In this document: positions 1 to 9,616 of the stretch, piece after piece
Position numbering within the stretch: the first letter of the stretch is position 1
How the letters are laid out: every line of letters starts with the position of its first letter
NCBI GenBank assembly: GCA_028826165.1
Contig: JAPDFW010000078.1
Location: 310,001-374,000 of the forward strand
Length of the DNA: 64,000 nt
From: Anaeramoeba ignava
Lineage: Eukaryota > Metamonada > Anaeramoebidae
Reading direction: 5' to 3'
Program-made: the position numbers and the translations under genes
Notes under the pieces: model-generated
What the model saw: the letters and a program-made list of their open reading frames with translations, nothing else
Told to the model about the DNA's origin: nothing
Database searches by the model: none

Positions 1-1094
1 TTAGTGCTGATCTTTTTATTTATCCTGTTGGTGCTTTATCTTGTGGTGTTGCTGGTGGTTTAGTTTCTACTTTAGGTTTTGCTTATTTCGCACCAAAAAT
101 TGAAAAATTCTTTGGAGTTCAAGATACTTGTGGAGTTCAATTGTAAAAAATATTCAAAAACATGAAAAGAAAATATTCAAAAACATTTAAAATAATATTT
201 AAAATAATATTTAAAATAATATTTAAAATAATATTTAAAAATATTCAAAATAATATTTAAAATAATATTTAAAATAATATTTAAAATAATATTTAAAATA
301 ATATTTAAAATAATATTTAAAATAATATTTAAAAAAATATTTATAAAAATATTTAAAATATTATTTATAATAATATTTAAAATAATATTTAAAATAATAT
401 TTAAAATAATATTTAAAATAATATTCAAAAAATATTTAAAATAATATTTATAATAATATTTAAAAAAATATTTAAAATATTATTTATAATAATATTTAAA
501 ATAATATTAAAATAATATCCAAAAAATATTTATAAAAATATTTATAAAAACATGAAAAGAAAATAATTAAAATAATATCCAAAATAATATCCAAAATAAT
601 ATTTAAAATATTTATAAAAAAAATATTTATAAAAATTATATTTAAAATATTTATAAAAATAATATTTATAAAAATATTTATAAAAATATTTAAAATATTT
701 ATAAAAATATTCAAAAAAAAAAAAAAGCCTTCACGGATGGCCTGGAATCGTTGGAGGTCTCGCAGGAGTAATCGCAACAAAAATTGCTAATGAACACCCA
801 TCAAGATATTTAGCAGAAAGAAGTTTCCACGCATTCTTCCACAGAGGAGGAGATCAACCCGAAATTCAATTAGCAGCACTTGGAATAACACTCGGTATCG
901 CAATCTTTGGTGGATTGTTTACTGGTTTCATTTTGAAATTAGGAACACAAAATGCTTTGAATCCATTTAATGACTCCGAATTTTGGGAAGTTCCTCAAGA
1001 ATTCGGTAAAGAACCTCAACAAGACTCTTTCCCTGATCCCTCTGATTCTAAATGGGTTGATTATAATCCTTCTGATGGTGAGCAAATGATTTAA
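1..1094 (+). CDS. Rh-family ammonium transporter, C-terminal part (two exons: 1-142 and 728-1094)
   Basis: The gene runs in from the left edge, so its start is missing. Exon 1 (frame from base 3) ends in a motif reading DTCGVQ. Exon 2 starts at 728 and continues LHGWPGIVGG, later FNDSEFWEVPQEF, and stops with TAA at 1092-1094. These match the Rh glycoprotein family (DTCGVxxLHGxPG in the tenth membrane helix, then a cytosolic tail with an FxDxxYWEVP-like motif), which conducts ammonia or ammonium across membranes. The LHG histidine corresponds to the second pore histidine of the Amt/Rh fold. The intron is GT at 143-144 to AG at 726-727, and joining tt + c restores a Phe codon in frame. Exons are clearly richer in GC than the intron. 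Membrane segments visible are the glycine-rich GALSCGVAGGLVSTLGF stretch, the post-LHG helix, and ITLGIAIFGGLFTGFIL. Confidence 0.93.
143..727 (+). repeat. Rh-gene intron filled with AATAATATTTAA-type repeats
   Basis: A 585-bp GT-AG intron made almost wholly of a 12-bp-like unit (AATAATATTTAA and AAATATTTATAA variants). A short non-repeat string, catgaaaagaaaat, occurs twice (near 161 and 551), so part of the array was duplicated as a block. Open reading frames inside it are low-complexity artefacts. Confidence 0.85.
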
Positions 1095-1269
1095 TTTCTA
1101 TCTTTTACATTTATTTTCCAAGTTTAATCTTAATCCACTTTTTTTTTTTTTTTTACTTTCTTTTTTTTACTTTTGAACTTCTTTTTTTCTCTTTTTTTTT
1201 GTCTTTCTTTTTGAATTCTCAAAAAAAAAAATTAATTCAATTTTTTTAATTCAATTTTTTTTAATTTTT
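1095..1269. other. Convergent intergenic spacer
   Basis: Poly-T/poly-A-rich gap between the ends of the Rh gene (plus strand) and the first ankyrin-BTB gene (minus strand). It probably holds both 3' ends. I see no gene or defined site in it. Confidence 0.6.
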
Positions 1270-3942
1270 TTAATTTAAAATTAAATCAATTATTGAATTT
1301 TGATTTAATTGATAATAATCTTTTAAATCTTCAAATTCTTCAAGTATTTGTTGTGAAATTGGATCTTTTCTAAATGTATCATGATAAAGAAAATAAACGA
1401 ATTGTTTTATTGTATCATTTGATTTTTTTGAATAATCATGAACTTGATTTGATGAATCTTCAACACTTAGAAACATTCCTTTATATAAATCACTTCTTAT
1501 TATTAATATTAATTTATGAACTTTGATTTCTTCTTTAACAATTATTGTGAAATCTTTTGTTTCGTTTTGTTCATATAATTTTTCAAAATCTTTTAATATT
1601 CCTCTTCTTCCACTTTTTGTTTGAATCCATTCTCTTTCAATTCCAATTTCTTCAAATAATGTTGAAATCATTTCATTTTCTTTTTTTAATTTATCTTTTA
1701 CTGAGTTTTGGAAATTTTTCCATGTTTTTTCATATTTTTTAATTACATCCCAATCAAATGATTGTTTTTGTCTTTCATCCATTAAATCATTCTCTTTTTT
1801 CAATTCTTTCAGTTTTTCAAATTGAAGAATTAAATCATCATAATCAGTAAATCCACTATAAAGAAAATTTAAAGCAAATTGAACAACTTCTTTTGGTTTG
1901 TTTTTGCAAATGTTGATAAATTTTTGAAGAATTAATTGATCATTGTTTAATCTTGATAATAAAATGAGTTTGTGAACTTGGAATTTAAAAGAATCGTTTG
2001 ATTCAATTTGTAAATCAAAAAAATTTTCATTCGATTTTAAAAATTTGTTTAAATCTTCATTCAATGAATAAATTTTTGGGAATGAATCCAAAATTTCATT
2101 TGTTATTTCTTTAGCTTTCAAATCAAAAATATTTGCATCATTCATCATTAACAATTTGATTGTATTATGATTTTTTTGTTCGATTGATATTGAAAGAGGA
2201 GTCTTTTTGTTGCTGTTTTGTGGATTTACATCAACATCCTTTTCAATAAAATATCTCACAATTTCAAATGGATCTTTTTTTGATTCACAAATGAAATGTA
2301 AAGGTGTTTGGTTTTCATTTGTCTTGGCATTGACATCTGCTCCAGATTCAATTAGGAATTTAATAATTTCAAAATCATTATCATTTGGATTTTGACAAAT
2401 ATAATGCAAAGGTGTTTGATTTTCATTTGTCTTGGCATTTACATCTGCTCCAGATTCAATTAGGAATTTAATAATTTCAAATTTATGTTGACTTTTATTT
2501 TGGCAAATATAATGCAGAATTGTTTCATCAATAACATTTTTAGCATGAATATCTGCTCCCTTTTCAACTAAATATTTCACAACTTTGACTTTATAATTCA
2601 TTTTACAAACCATATGCAAAGGCGTTTCCTCATACTTAGTCTTGGCATTTGTATCTAAACCCTTTTCAACCAACAACTTGATAATCTCAAATGGTTGATG
2701 ACTTTGGCAAACAAAATGCAAAGCTGTTTCATCCCTAATTTTGGCTTTGGCATGAATATCTATTCCTTTTTCAATTAAGTATTCAATAATTTTTCGTGAT
2801 AAATTTTCACTTTTGCAAACAATATGCAAAGCTGTTTCGTTTTCATACTTTGTTTTGTCATTGATATCTGCTCCTTTTTCAATTAAGTATTTAATGGTTT
2901 TAAATGAATTCTTTTGACAAGCAATAAGTAAAGCTGTGTGATGTTCACTGGTTTTGACATTGATATCTGCTCCTCTTTCAACCAAATATTTGACAATTAC
3001 AAACAAGTTTTTTTGGCGATAACGACAAGCCAAATGCAATGGAGTTTGTTCGAAATTGGTTTTGACATTGACATCTGCTCCTTTTTCAATTAAATACTTG
3101 ATAGATTCAAATCCAATTGGGAATTGACAAGCAAAATGCAAAGCAGTTTCGTTTCTTTTAGTTTTGGATTTAACAGAAGCTCCCTTTTCAATAAGCAATT
3201 TGATAGCAGAAAATGCTTTTTCTCTTTGGAATAAACAAACTAAATGTAAAGGTGTGTGAATTTGATCTTTTGTTTTGACTTTGACATTTGCTCCTTTTTC
3301 AATTAGATAACTAATAACACTAAATTCTTGAAATTGACAGGCAACATGTAATGGTGTTTCTTTTCCTTCATTTTGGACATTGATATTTGCTCCTTTTTCA
3401 ACTAAGTATTTGATAACATTAAAATCTTGAAATTGACAAGCAACATGCAAAGCTGTTTCATTTCTTACTTTTTTGGCATTGATATTTACTCCTTTTGAAA
3501 TGATTAATTTGACAAGTTCAATTGTATTTGTTGTTTGGTATCTGCAAATCAAATGAAGTGAATTTTCAAAAAAATATTGTGTTTTGGCATTGACATCTGC
3601 TCCTTTGGAAATTAGATATTTGATAATTGCATTTGCATTTTCTTTTTGACAGGTAATTAATAAAGGTGTTTCTTCATCATATTCTCTTTTGGCATTGATA
3701 TCTGATCCTTTTTGAACTAATTTTTTGATTTCTTTAAAATCTGAATTTCGACAAGCTTCATGTAAACCATTACCTCTATTACTCATAAATGAATAATAAG
3801 AGAAAACTTTTGGTTCATTTTCAACTTGAATTTCATTTTCAACTTTTTCTTTTTCTTTTTCTTTTTCATTTTCTTTTTCATTTTCTTTTTCATTTTCTTT
3901 TTCTTTCTTTTCTTTTATTACTTCAGTTTGTTGGTTTCCCAT
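1270..3942 (-). CDS. Ankyrin-repeat protein with two C-terminal BTB domains, copy 1 (890 aa)
   Basis: Intronless. Starts MGNQQTEV, then a Lys/Glu/Asn-rich low-complexity stretch (about residues 8-45), then about 16 ankyrin repeats (about 58-600) with the pattern ETPLHxxCQxxxFxxIKYLIEKGADINAK. BTB-like domain 1 starts near residue 641 (FFDLQIESND, VHKLILLSR). BTB-like domain 2 starts near 797 (DFTIIVKEEIKVHKLILIIRSDLYKGMF). Such proteins are typically scaffolds, and BTB domains dimerise or recruit Cullin-3 ligases; the specific role here is unknown. Gly2 plus Thr6 would fit N-myristoylation (weak). It lies head-to-tail with a paralogue at 3986-6732 whose last 270 or so codons are nearly identical. 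The long exon-only structure contrasts with the intron-rich neighbours. Confidence 0.9.
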   Translation of the reverse strand: MGNQQTEVIKEKKEKENEKENEKENEKEKEKEKVENEIQVENEPKVFSYYSFMSNRGNGLHEACRNSDFKEIKKLVQKGSDINAKREYDEETPLLITCQKENANAIIKYLISKGADVNAKTQYFFENSLHLICRYQTTNTIELVKLIISKGVNINAKKVRNETALHVACQFQDFNVIKYLVEKGANINVQNEGKETPLHVACQFQEFSVISYLIEKGANVKVKTKDQIHTPLHLVCLFQREKAFSAIKLLIEKGASVKSKTKRNETALHFACQFPIGFESIKYLIEKGADVNVKTNFEQTPLHLACRYRQKNLFVIVKYLVERGADINVKTSEHHTALLIACQKNSFKTIKYLIEKGADINDKTKYENETALHIVCKSENLSRKIIEYLIEKGIDIHAKAKIRDETALHFVCQSHQPFEIIKLLVEKGLDTNAKTKYEETPLHMVCKMNYKVKVVKYLVEKGADIHAKNVIDETILHYICQNKSQHKFEIIKFLIESGADVNAKTNENQTPLHYICQNPNDNDFEIIKFLIESGADVNAKTNENQTPLHFICESKKDPFEIVRYFIEKDVDVNPQNSNKKTPLSISIEQKNHNTIKLLMMNDANIFDLKAKEITNEILDSFPKIYSLNEDLNKFLKSNENFFDLQIESNDSFKFQVHKLILLSRLNNDQLILQKFINICKNKPKEVVQFALNFLYSGFTDYDDLILQFEKLKELKKENDLMDERQKQSFDWDVIKKYEKTWKNFQNSVKDKLKKENEMISTLFEEIGIEREWIQTKSGRRGILKDFEKLYEQNETKDFTIIVKEEIKVHKLILIIRSDLYKGMFLSVEDSSNQVHDYSKKSNDTIKQFVYFLYHDTFRKDPISQQILEEFEDLKDYYQLNQNSIIDLILN

Positions 3943-3985
3943 TTTTTTAAAAATTAAAATTAAAAAATAAAAATGAAAAATTTTT

Positions 3986-6732
3986 TTAATTTAAAATTAA
4001 ATCAATTATTGAATTTTGATTTAATTGATAATAATCTTTTAAATCTTCAAATTCTTCAAATATTTCCTTTTTGATTTCATTTTCAAATTTATCATGATAA
4101 AGAAAATAAATTAATTCTTGAATTGTTTCAAATGATTTTTTTGAATAATCATGAACTTGATTTGATGAATCTTCAACATTTAATTGAAACATTCCTTTAT
4201 ATAAATCACTTCTTATTATTAATATTAATTTATGAACTTTGATTTCTTTTTCTTCAACAATTATTGTGAAATCTTTTGTTTCGTTTTGTTCATATAATTT
4301 TTCAAAATCTTTTAATATTCCTCTTCTTCCACTTTTTGTTTGAATCCATTCTCTTTCAATTCCAATTTCTTCAAATAATGTTGAAACCATTTCATTTTCT
4401 TTTTTTAATTTATCTTTTACTGAGTTTTGGAAATTGATCCATTTTTGTTGATATTCTTTTATTTCTTCCCAATAAGACCTTCTCCAACGTTTTCCACTTA
4501 TTAAATCATCCTCTTTTTTCAATTCTTTCAGTTTTTCAAATTGAAGAATTAAATCATCATAATCAGTAAATCCACTATAAAGAAAATTTAAAGCAAATTG
4601 AACAACTTCTTTTGGTTTGTTTTTGCAAATGTTGATAAATTTTTGAAGAATTAATTGATCATTGTTTAATCTTGATAATAAAATGAGTTTATGAACTTGG
4701 AATTTAAAAGAATCATTTGATTCAATTTGTAAATCAAAAAAATTTTCATTCGATTTTAAAAATTTGTTTAAATCTTCATTCAATGAATAAATTTTTGGGA
4801 ATGAATCCAAAATTTCATTTGTTATTTCTTCAATTTTCAAATCAAAAATATTTGCATCATTCATCATTAACAATTTGATTGCATTCTGATTTTTTTGTCT
4901 TGCTGCTATTGAAAGAGGAGTCTCACCCAAGTTAGATCTTGAATTAATATGAACCCCTTTTTCAATCAAATATTTGATAATTTGGAATAAATTTTGTTCA
5001 TATTGAGAATCAATGCAAGAAAGTTTTTTCTCATTCTCTATTTTTGTATTTTGAATAATATCCAAACCATTTAGATTTTTGCAAGTTAAATGTAATAAAT
5101 TTTGATTATAAATTGTTTGTGCATAAACATCAGCACCTGAATCAACAAGAAATTTCACAATCTCAAAAGAATTTTCAGTTTTGTTTTGGCAAAGAAAATG
5201 TAAAGGTGTGTGGTGCTTTGATTCTGTTTTTGCATTAATATCAGCTCCAGATTCAATTAGATATTTGATAATTTCAAATGATATATTGATATTTTGGCAA
5301 GCAAAATGCAAGACAGTTTCATCATATCTTGTTTTATCGTGGATATTTGCTCCCTTTTCAACCAAAAGCTTGATAATTTCTAAAGAATGAAGCCTTTTAA
5401 AAGCGTTATGCAAAGGTGTTTCGCTATTTCGTGATTCGGCATTTAGATCCATCCCTAAATCAATTAAAAAATTCACCAGTTCAAATGTTGCATCTTCATT
5501 GCGACAAATATAATGCAAAGCTGTTTCTTGTTGGTTATTTTTAGCATTGATATCAATACCCTTTTCAACCAAGTATTTGATAATCTCAAGTGATGGTTTT
5601 CGTTTCCACAAACAAAATGCAAAATGGTTGAATTTTGTGCTGCATTTCTGGCATTGACATCTGCTCCCTTTTCAATTAAATACTTGATAATTTCCAACGA
5701 TTTATTTTCACACGCAATATACAAAGGTGTTTTCTTTTCTTGATTTTGGCAATTTAAATCAGCTCCATTTTCAATTAGATATTTGATAACATTGAAATAT
5801 TGAAATTGACAAGCGAAATGCAAAGCTGTTTCGTTTCTTTTGGTTTTGGCATTGATATCTGCTCCATTCCCAATTAAATATTTAATTGTTTCCATTTGAT
5901 TTTTGCGACAAGAAATAATTAGTGGTGTGCTTTTTTCTTCATTTTGAGCATTGATATCTGCTCCCTTTTCAACTAAATAACTAATAACATTAAAATGCTG
6001 AAATTGACAGGCAATATGCAATGTTGTGTTTTCAGGAAATGTTTTGGCATTGATGTCTGCTCCATTTTCAATTAGATATTTGATAATATTAAAATGTTGA
6101 AATTGACAAGCAAAATGCAAAGGTGTTTCTTTTCTTTTAGTTTTGGCATTGATATCTGCTCCATTTTGAATTAAATATGTGATAATATTGAGTAAATTCT
6201 TTGAGTTCCGATTTTGGCAAATAAAATGAAGTGCTGTTTCGTCTTTAATAGTTTCGGCATTGATATCTGAACCCTCTTCAACTAAATATTCCACAGCTTC
6301 AAATAGAAAATCAATCCTGTGATTTTGGCAAATAAAATGCAAAGCAATTTCTTGGTATTCATTTCTGGCATTGACATCTGCACCTTTCTCAATCAAATAC
6401 TTGATAACTTTAAATGAATTCTGGCTTTGACAAGCAATATGCAAGGGAGTTTCTTTGTATCTTGTTTGGGCATTGACATCTGCACCTTTTGAAATTAAAT
6501 ACTTCACAATTTCAAGTGAATTTTGTGTATGACTTTGACAAACTATATGCAGAGCAGTTTCAAAATCCGAATTAAGTTTGTAGTTGACATTAACAGTTTT
6601 CCCAAATGAATTTCGAATTTCTTGAAGATCTTGTTTTTGACAGATGGAAATTAAAAATTGTTTTGAGTTGTTATTAATATTATTTTCATTATTATTATTA
6701 TTATTATTAATTTCATTTTCTTGGTTTCCCAT
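3986..6732 (-). CDS. Ankyrin-repeat protein with two BTB domains, copy 2, with apparent frameshift near 5590-5600
   Basis: Two overlapping frames make up one gene. The upstream frame (5473-6732) starts MGNQENEI plus an Asn run and carries ten clear ankyrin repeats. In the eleventh (ILHFVCGNEN) it loses ankyrin register. The downstream frame (3986-5611) picks up at SLEIIKYLVEKG and continues with about six more repeats and both BTB domains. A single missing base next to the aaaacc run (plus-strand ggtttt at 5595-5600) would fuse the two into about 915 residues, the expected size of the paralogue at 1270-3942. I cannot tell a sequencing or assembly error from a real inactivating mutation. The lack of any other lesion and the intact 3' half favour an error or a very recent change. 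Confidence 0.85.
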
Positions 6733-6807
6733 TTTGGAAATTGAAAAAAATAAAAAATGAAAAAATGCTTCATTTTAAATTTTATTTTGAATTTCAAAAT
6801 TCAAATT

Positions 6808-9225
6808 TCAATTCATTTTAGGATTAGGATTAGAATTAGAATTTGAATCTGAATCTGAATCAAGATTTGGAGTTGATCTAAATAGAATGAAAATAACCCA
6901 AAAATGAAGAAAAAGAATATAAAAAAACAGAAGGATTCTGACAAGAGGTTTTTTTTTGAGAAAAGAACCGATAGATTGACTAACGGAGTCTATATAATCC
7001 GCAGCCTTGATAACACGGATTGATTTTGAAGGGTGTCTTTCAAGAATGGTGTCTGGAATGAGGGAGGAAATTGGACGAAGACGTGTCTTATTGGCTTCAG
7101 GAATATCAAGAGGCTCCATTTGAGTAAAATCAATAACAACTGAATGATCCGCTTTTCGTTCGTGAACAAAATTATTTCCGTTGCTGTTATTGACAGCATT
7201 TGTCTTGTGATTGTTTTTGGAAAATTTAGACGATAAAGATCTACTTGTTTTTTTAGCTGTCAAATTCTGACTTTGTATTTTTTCAAGTTCGTATTGAAGC
7301 GCTGCTTTTTCCGAATTGAGTCTTTCAATAATAATTTGCTTTTCAAGGAGATTGTCTGTGAGCTGTCTCAATTTCAAGGTGAGTTCGTCTTCGTTTTCGT
7401 TTTGGTTCAACTGGATTTCTTTTTCCAATTTTTTGATTCGTTGATCCCGTTCGTTTATTTGCTGTTCAAGTTGTTCTTTTTGCTGTTTGATTTCTGAAGA
7501 TAATGACGTGATTTTGATTTTTTTGGATTGCAATTGATTTTCCAAAGAAGTCGATCTTTTTCTTTCATTTTCAAGTAATTTCTGTGAGTCCTCAATTTGA
7601 ATTTGAGTTCGCTCGGCAAATCTAACTGCATTTTCTTCAGCTTCGTTAAGAGAATTTTGCAAGTTTTCAATTGTAACTGAAAGTTGTTGAATTTTGATTT
7701 TGAGTTTTTCGTTTTCTGATTTCAAATGCGAAGAGTTGCTGTCGTTTGGCTGTTCCTTTTGGGAAGGTTGCGAATGGATTGAAAAAGCATCACTAATGTC
7801 GTCAAAATTCCCGAGATCCGAATTTGCTATTTTGTCGTTTAATTCGCTGATTTCTTTGTCTTTTGAATGGAGAACTTGAACTGCGCGGATTTTGTATTCT
7901 TGGTATTCCTTCTGTATTTCCTGCAGAGAGTTCTGCAAGTGTTCGATCTTGTTGGTTTTCTCCTCAATCTCACTCAAGCTTGTTTCGTTTTGTGTCTGCA
8001 AGCTTGATATTGTTTCTGTCATTTCTGATATATTTTTTTCGAAATGTGTTCTTTCACTATTTGAATCTTTAACAAAAGATTCGTTTTTATTTTTTTCTTG
8101 AGAAATTAGTTCGTTGAGCTTTTCAATTTCCTGCTTTAATTTCTCTTCTTTTTTAGTGTTGTTTTGATTTATATGCTCGATGTGGTTTTGATGTTGTTGT
8201 TTTAATTGCGATATTGTTTGTTGTGATGATTCTCTTATTTGTTTGTTTATTTCCTCCATTTTTTCCTTTTCTGTTAATAATTCTCTGTAAACTTGGTTTT
8301 TTGTTTCAATTGCTTGTTTGTATTCTGTTTCTGTGTCTTTTTGTGATTGTTTTTGTTGTTCTAATTGTTTTTTTGTTTCTTCCAATTCTTTTTCTATTTT
8401 TTCATAATTTCTTGTTTTTTCTTTAATGAGATTTGAAAGTCTTCGATTTTGTGCTGTAAGCATTTCTATTTTTTCTTGTATATCTTCTTCTTTTGATTTT
8501 TTATTTTTATTATTATTTTTATTATTTTTATTATTTTTATTTTTATTATTTTTATTTTTATTTTTATTATTTTTATTTTTATTATTTTTATTTTTTGAAT
8601 TTTGATTTTGATTTTGATTTTGATTTTGATTTAGATTTTGATTTTGATTTTTATCTTCATTTTGATTTTGATTTTGATTTTGATTTTGATTTTGATTTTG
8701 ATTTTGATTTTGATTTTGATTTTGATTTTGATTTTGATTTAGATTTTGATTTTGATTTTGATTTTGATTTTCATTTTGATTTTGATTTTGATTTTGATTT
8801 TGATTTTGATTTTGATTTTGATTTTGATTTTGATTTTGATTTTGATTTAGATTTTGATTTTGATTTTGATTTTTATCTTCATTTTGATTTTGATTTTTAT
8901 CTTCATTTTGATTTTCATTTTGATTTTCATTTGAATTTTGATTTTTATCTTGATTTGAATTTTGATTTTGATTTTGATTTTGATTTTCATTTTCATTTTC
9001 ATTTTCATTTTCATTTTCATTTGAATTTTGATTTTTATCTTGATTTGAATTTTCATTTGAATTTTCATTTTCATTTTCATTTTCATTTTGATTTTCATCT
9101 TGATTTGAATTTTCATTTTCACTTTCATTTGAATTTTCATCTAAATTTTCATTTGAATTTTCATTTTCATTTTCATTTAAATTTTCTTTCTTTGCTTTTG
9201 ATAATATCGCTGTTTGTTGATCCAT
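6808..9225 (-). CDS. Golgin-84 (GOLGA5)-like tail-anchored coiled-coil protein (805 aa)
   Basis: The C-terminus (from about residue 751) reads SIGSFLKKKPLVRILL..., then FLHFWVIFILF and STPNLD. This matches the golgin-84 tail (GxFLRRYPxARVxxxxYxxxLHLWVxxVLxxxTPE), including its basic patch and a single membrane anchor (about 762-782). Golgin-84 is a Golgi vesicle tether and Rab1 effector. Residues of about 245-690 are heptad-rich coiled coil (LEKQIIIERLNSEKAALQYE and similar). Residues of about 10-245 are an extreme Asn/Gln/Glu/Lys low-complexity head encoded by hexamers such as AATCAA, which also gives long meaningless frames on the opposite strand. No GTP-binding or enzymatic motif is visible. 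The head is much longer and simpler than in animal golgin-84, so identification rests on the tail. Confidence 0.8.
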   Translation of the reverse strand: MDQQTAILSKAKKENLNENENENSNENLDENSNESENENSNQDENQNENENENENSNENSNQDKNQNSNENENENENENENQNQNQNQNSNQDKNQNSNENQNENQNEDKNQNQNEDKNQNQNQNLNQNQNQNQNQNQNQNQNQNQNQNQNENQNQNQNQNLNQNQNQNQNQNQNQNQNQNQNQNQNQNEDKNQNQNLNQNQNQNQNQNSKNKNNKNKNNKNKNKNNKNKNNKNNKNNNKNKKSKEEDIQEKIEMLTAQNRRLSNLIKEKTRNYEKIEKELEETKKQLEQQKQSQKDTETEYKQAIETKNQVYRELLTEKEKMEEINKQIRESSQQTISQLKQQHQNHIEHINQNNTKKEEKLKQEIEKLNELISQEKNKNESFVKDSNSERTHFEKNISEMTETISSLQTQNETSLSEIEEKTNKIEHLQNSLQEIQKEYQEYKIRAVQVLHSKDKEISELNDKIANSDLGNFDDISDAFSIHSQPSQKEQPNDSNSSHLKSENEKLKIKIQQLSVTIENLQNSLNEAEENAVRFAERTQIQIEDSQKLLENERKRSTSLENQLQSKKIKITSLSSEIKQQKEQLEQQINERDQRIKKLEKEIQLNQNENEDELTLKLRQLTDNLLEKQIIIERLNSEKAALQYELEKIQSQNLTAKKTSRSLSSKFSKNNHKTNAVNNSNGNNFVHERKADHSVVIDFTQMEPLDIPEANKTRLRPISSLIPDTILERHPSKSIRVIKAADYIDSVSQSIGSFLKKKPLVRILLFFYILFLHFWVIFILFRSTPNLDSDSDSNSNSNPNPKMN

Positions 9226-9616
9226 TTGATTTATAAATTGTGTTGCCTTTTAAAATCCCAATTTTTAAAAAGAAAAAAAATAATAATTATTGATTTAAAT
9301 AAATTTATATAAAAAAGAAAAAGTTTTTTATTTTATCGAATTTTTTAAAAGATTCAAATATTATTTAATTTAATTTACTTTGGTAAAAATCCAAGCCATT
9401 TAATTTTTAATTTTTAATTTAATTTTAATTTTAATTTTAATTTTAAATTTAAATAATAAAAGTTAAAAAAGAAAAAAAATGAAAAATGAAAATTGAAAAA
9501 AAATTTTTTCCTTTTTAATTTTTTTCGAATGAATTAAAAAAAGCAAAAAAAAAAACAAAAAATAAAAACAAAAATATTTTTTCATTTTTTTCCATTTTCC
9601 CTTTTCTTTTTTATTT
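9226..9616. promoter_or_regulatory. Divergent intergenic region (golgin / homeobox gene)
   Basis: 391 bp between the start codons of two divergent genes, so it should hold both promoters. It is A/T-only-like DNA with a TTTTAATTTTAATTTT stretch near 9420-9445 and A-rich runs just before the homeobox ATG. I could not identify a specific element. Confidence 0.5.

Noticed and set aside
177-780. Asn-Ile-Leu repeat frames on the minus strand
   Set aside because: The Rh intron repeat read backwards.
8493-9236. 247-codon plus-strand Asp-Phe repeat frame
   Set aside because: Antisense shadow of the golgin Asn/Gln-rich coding repeat.
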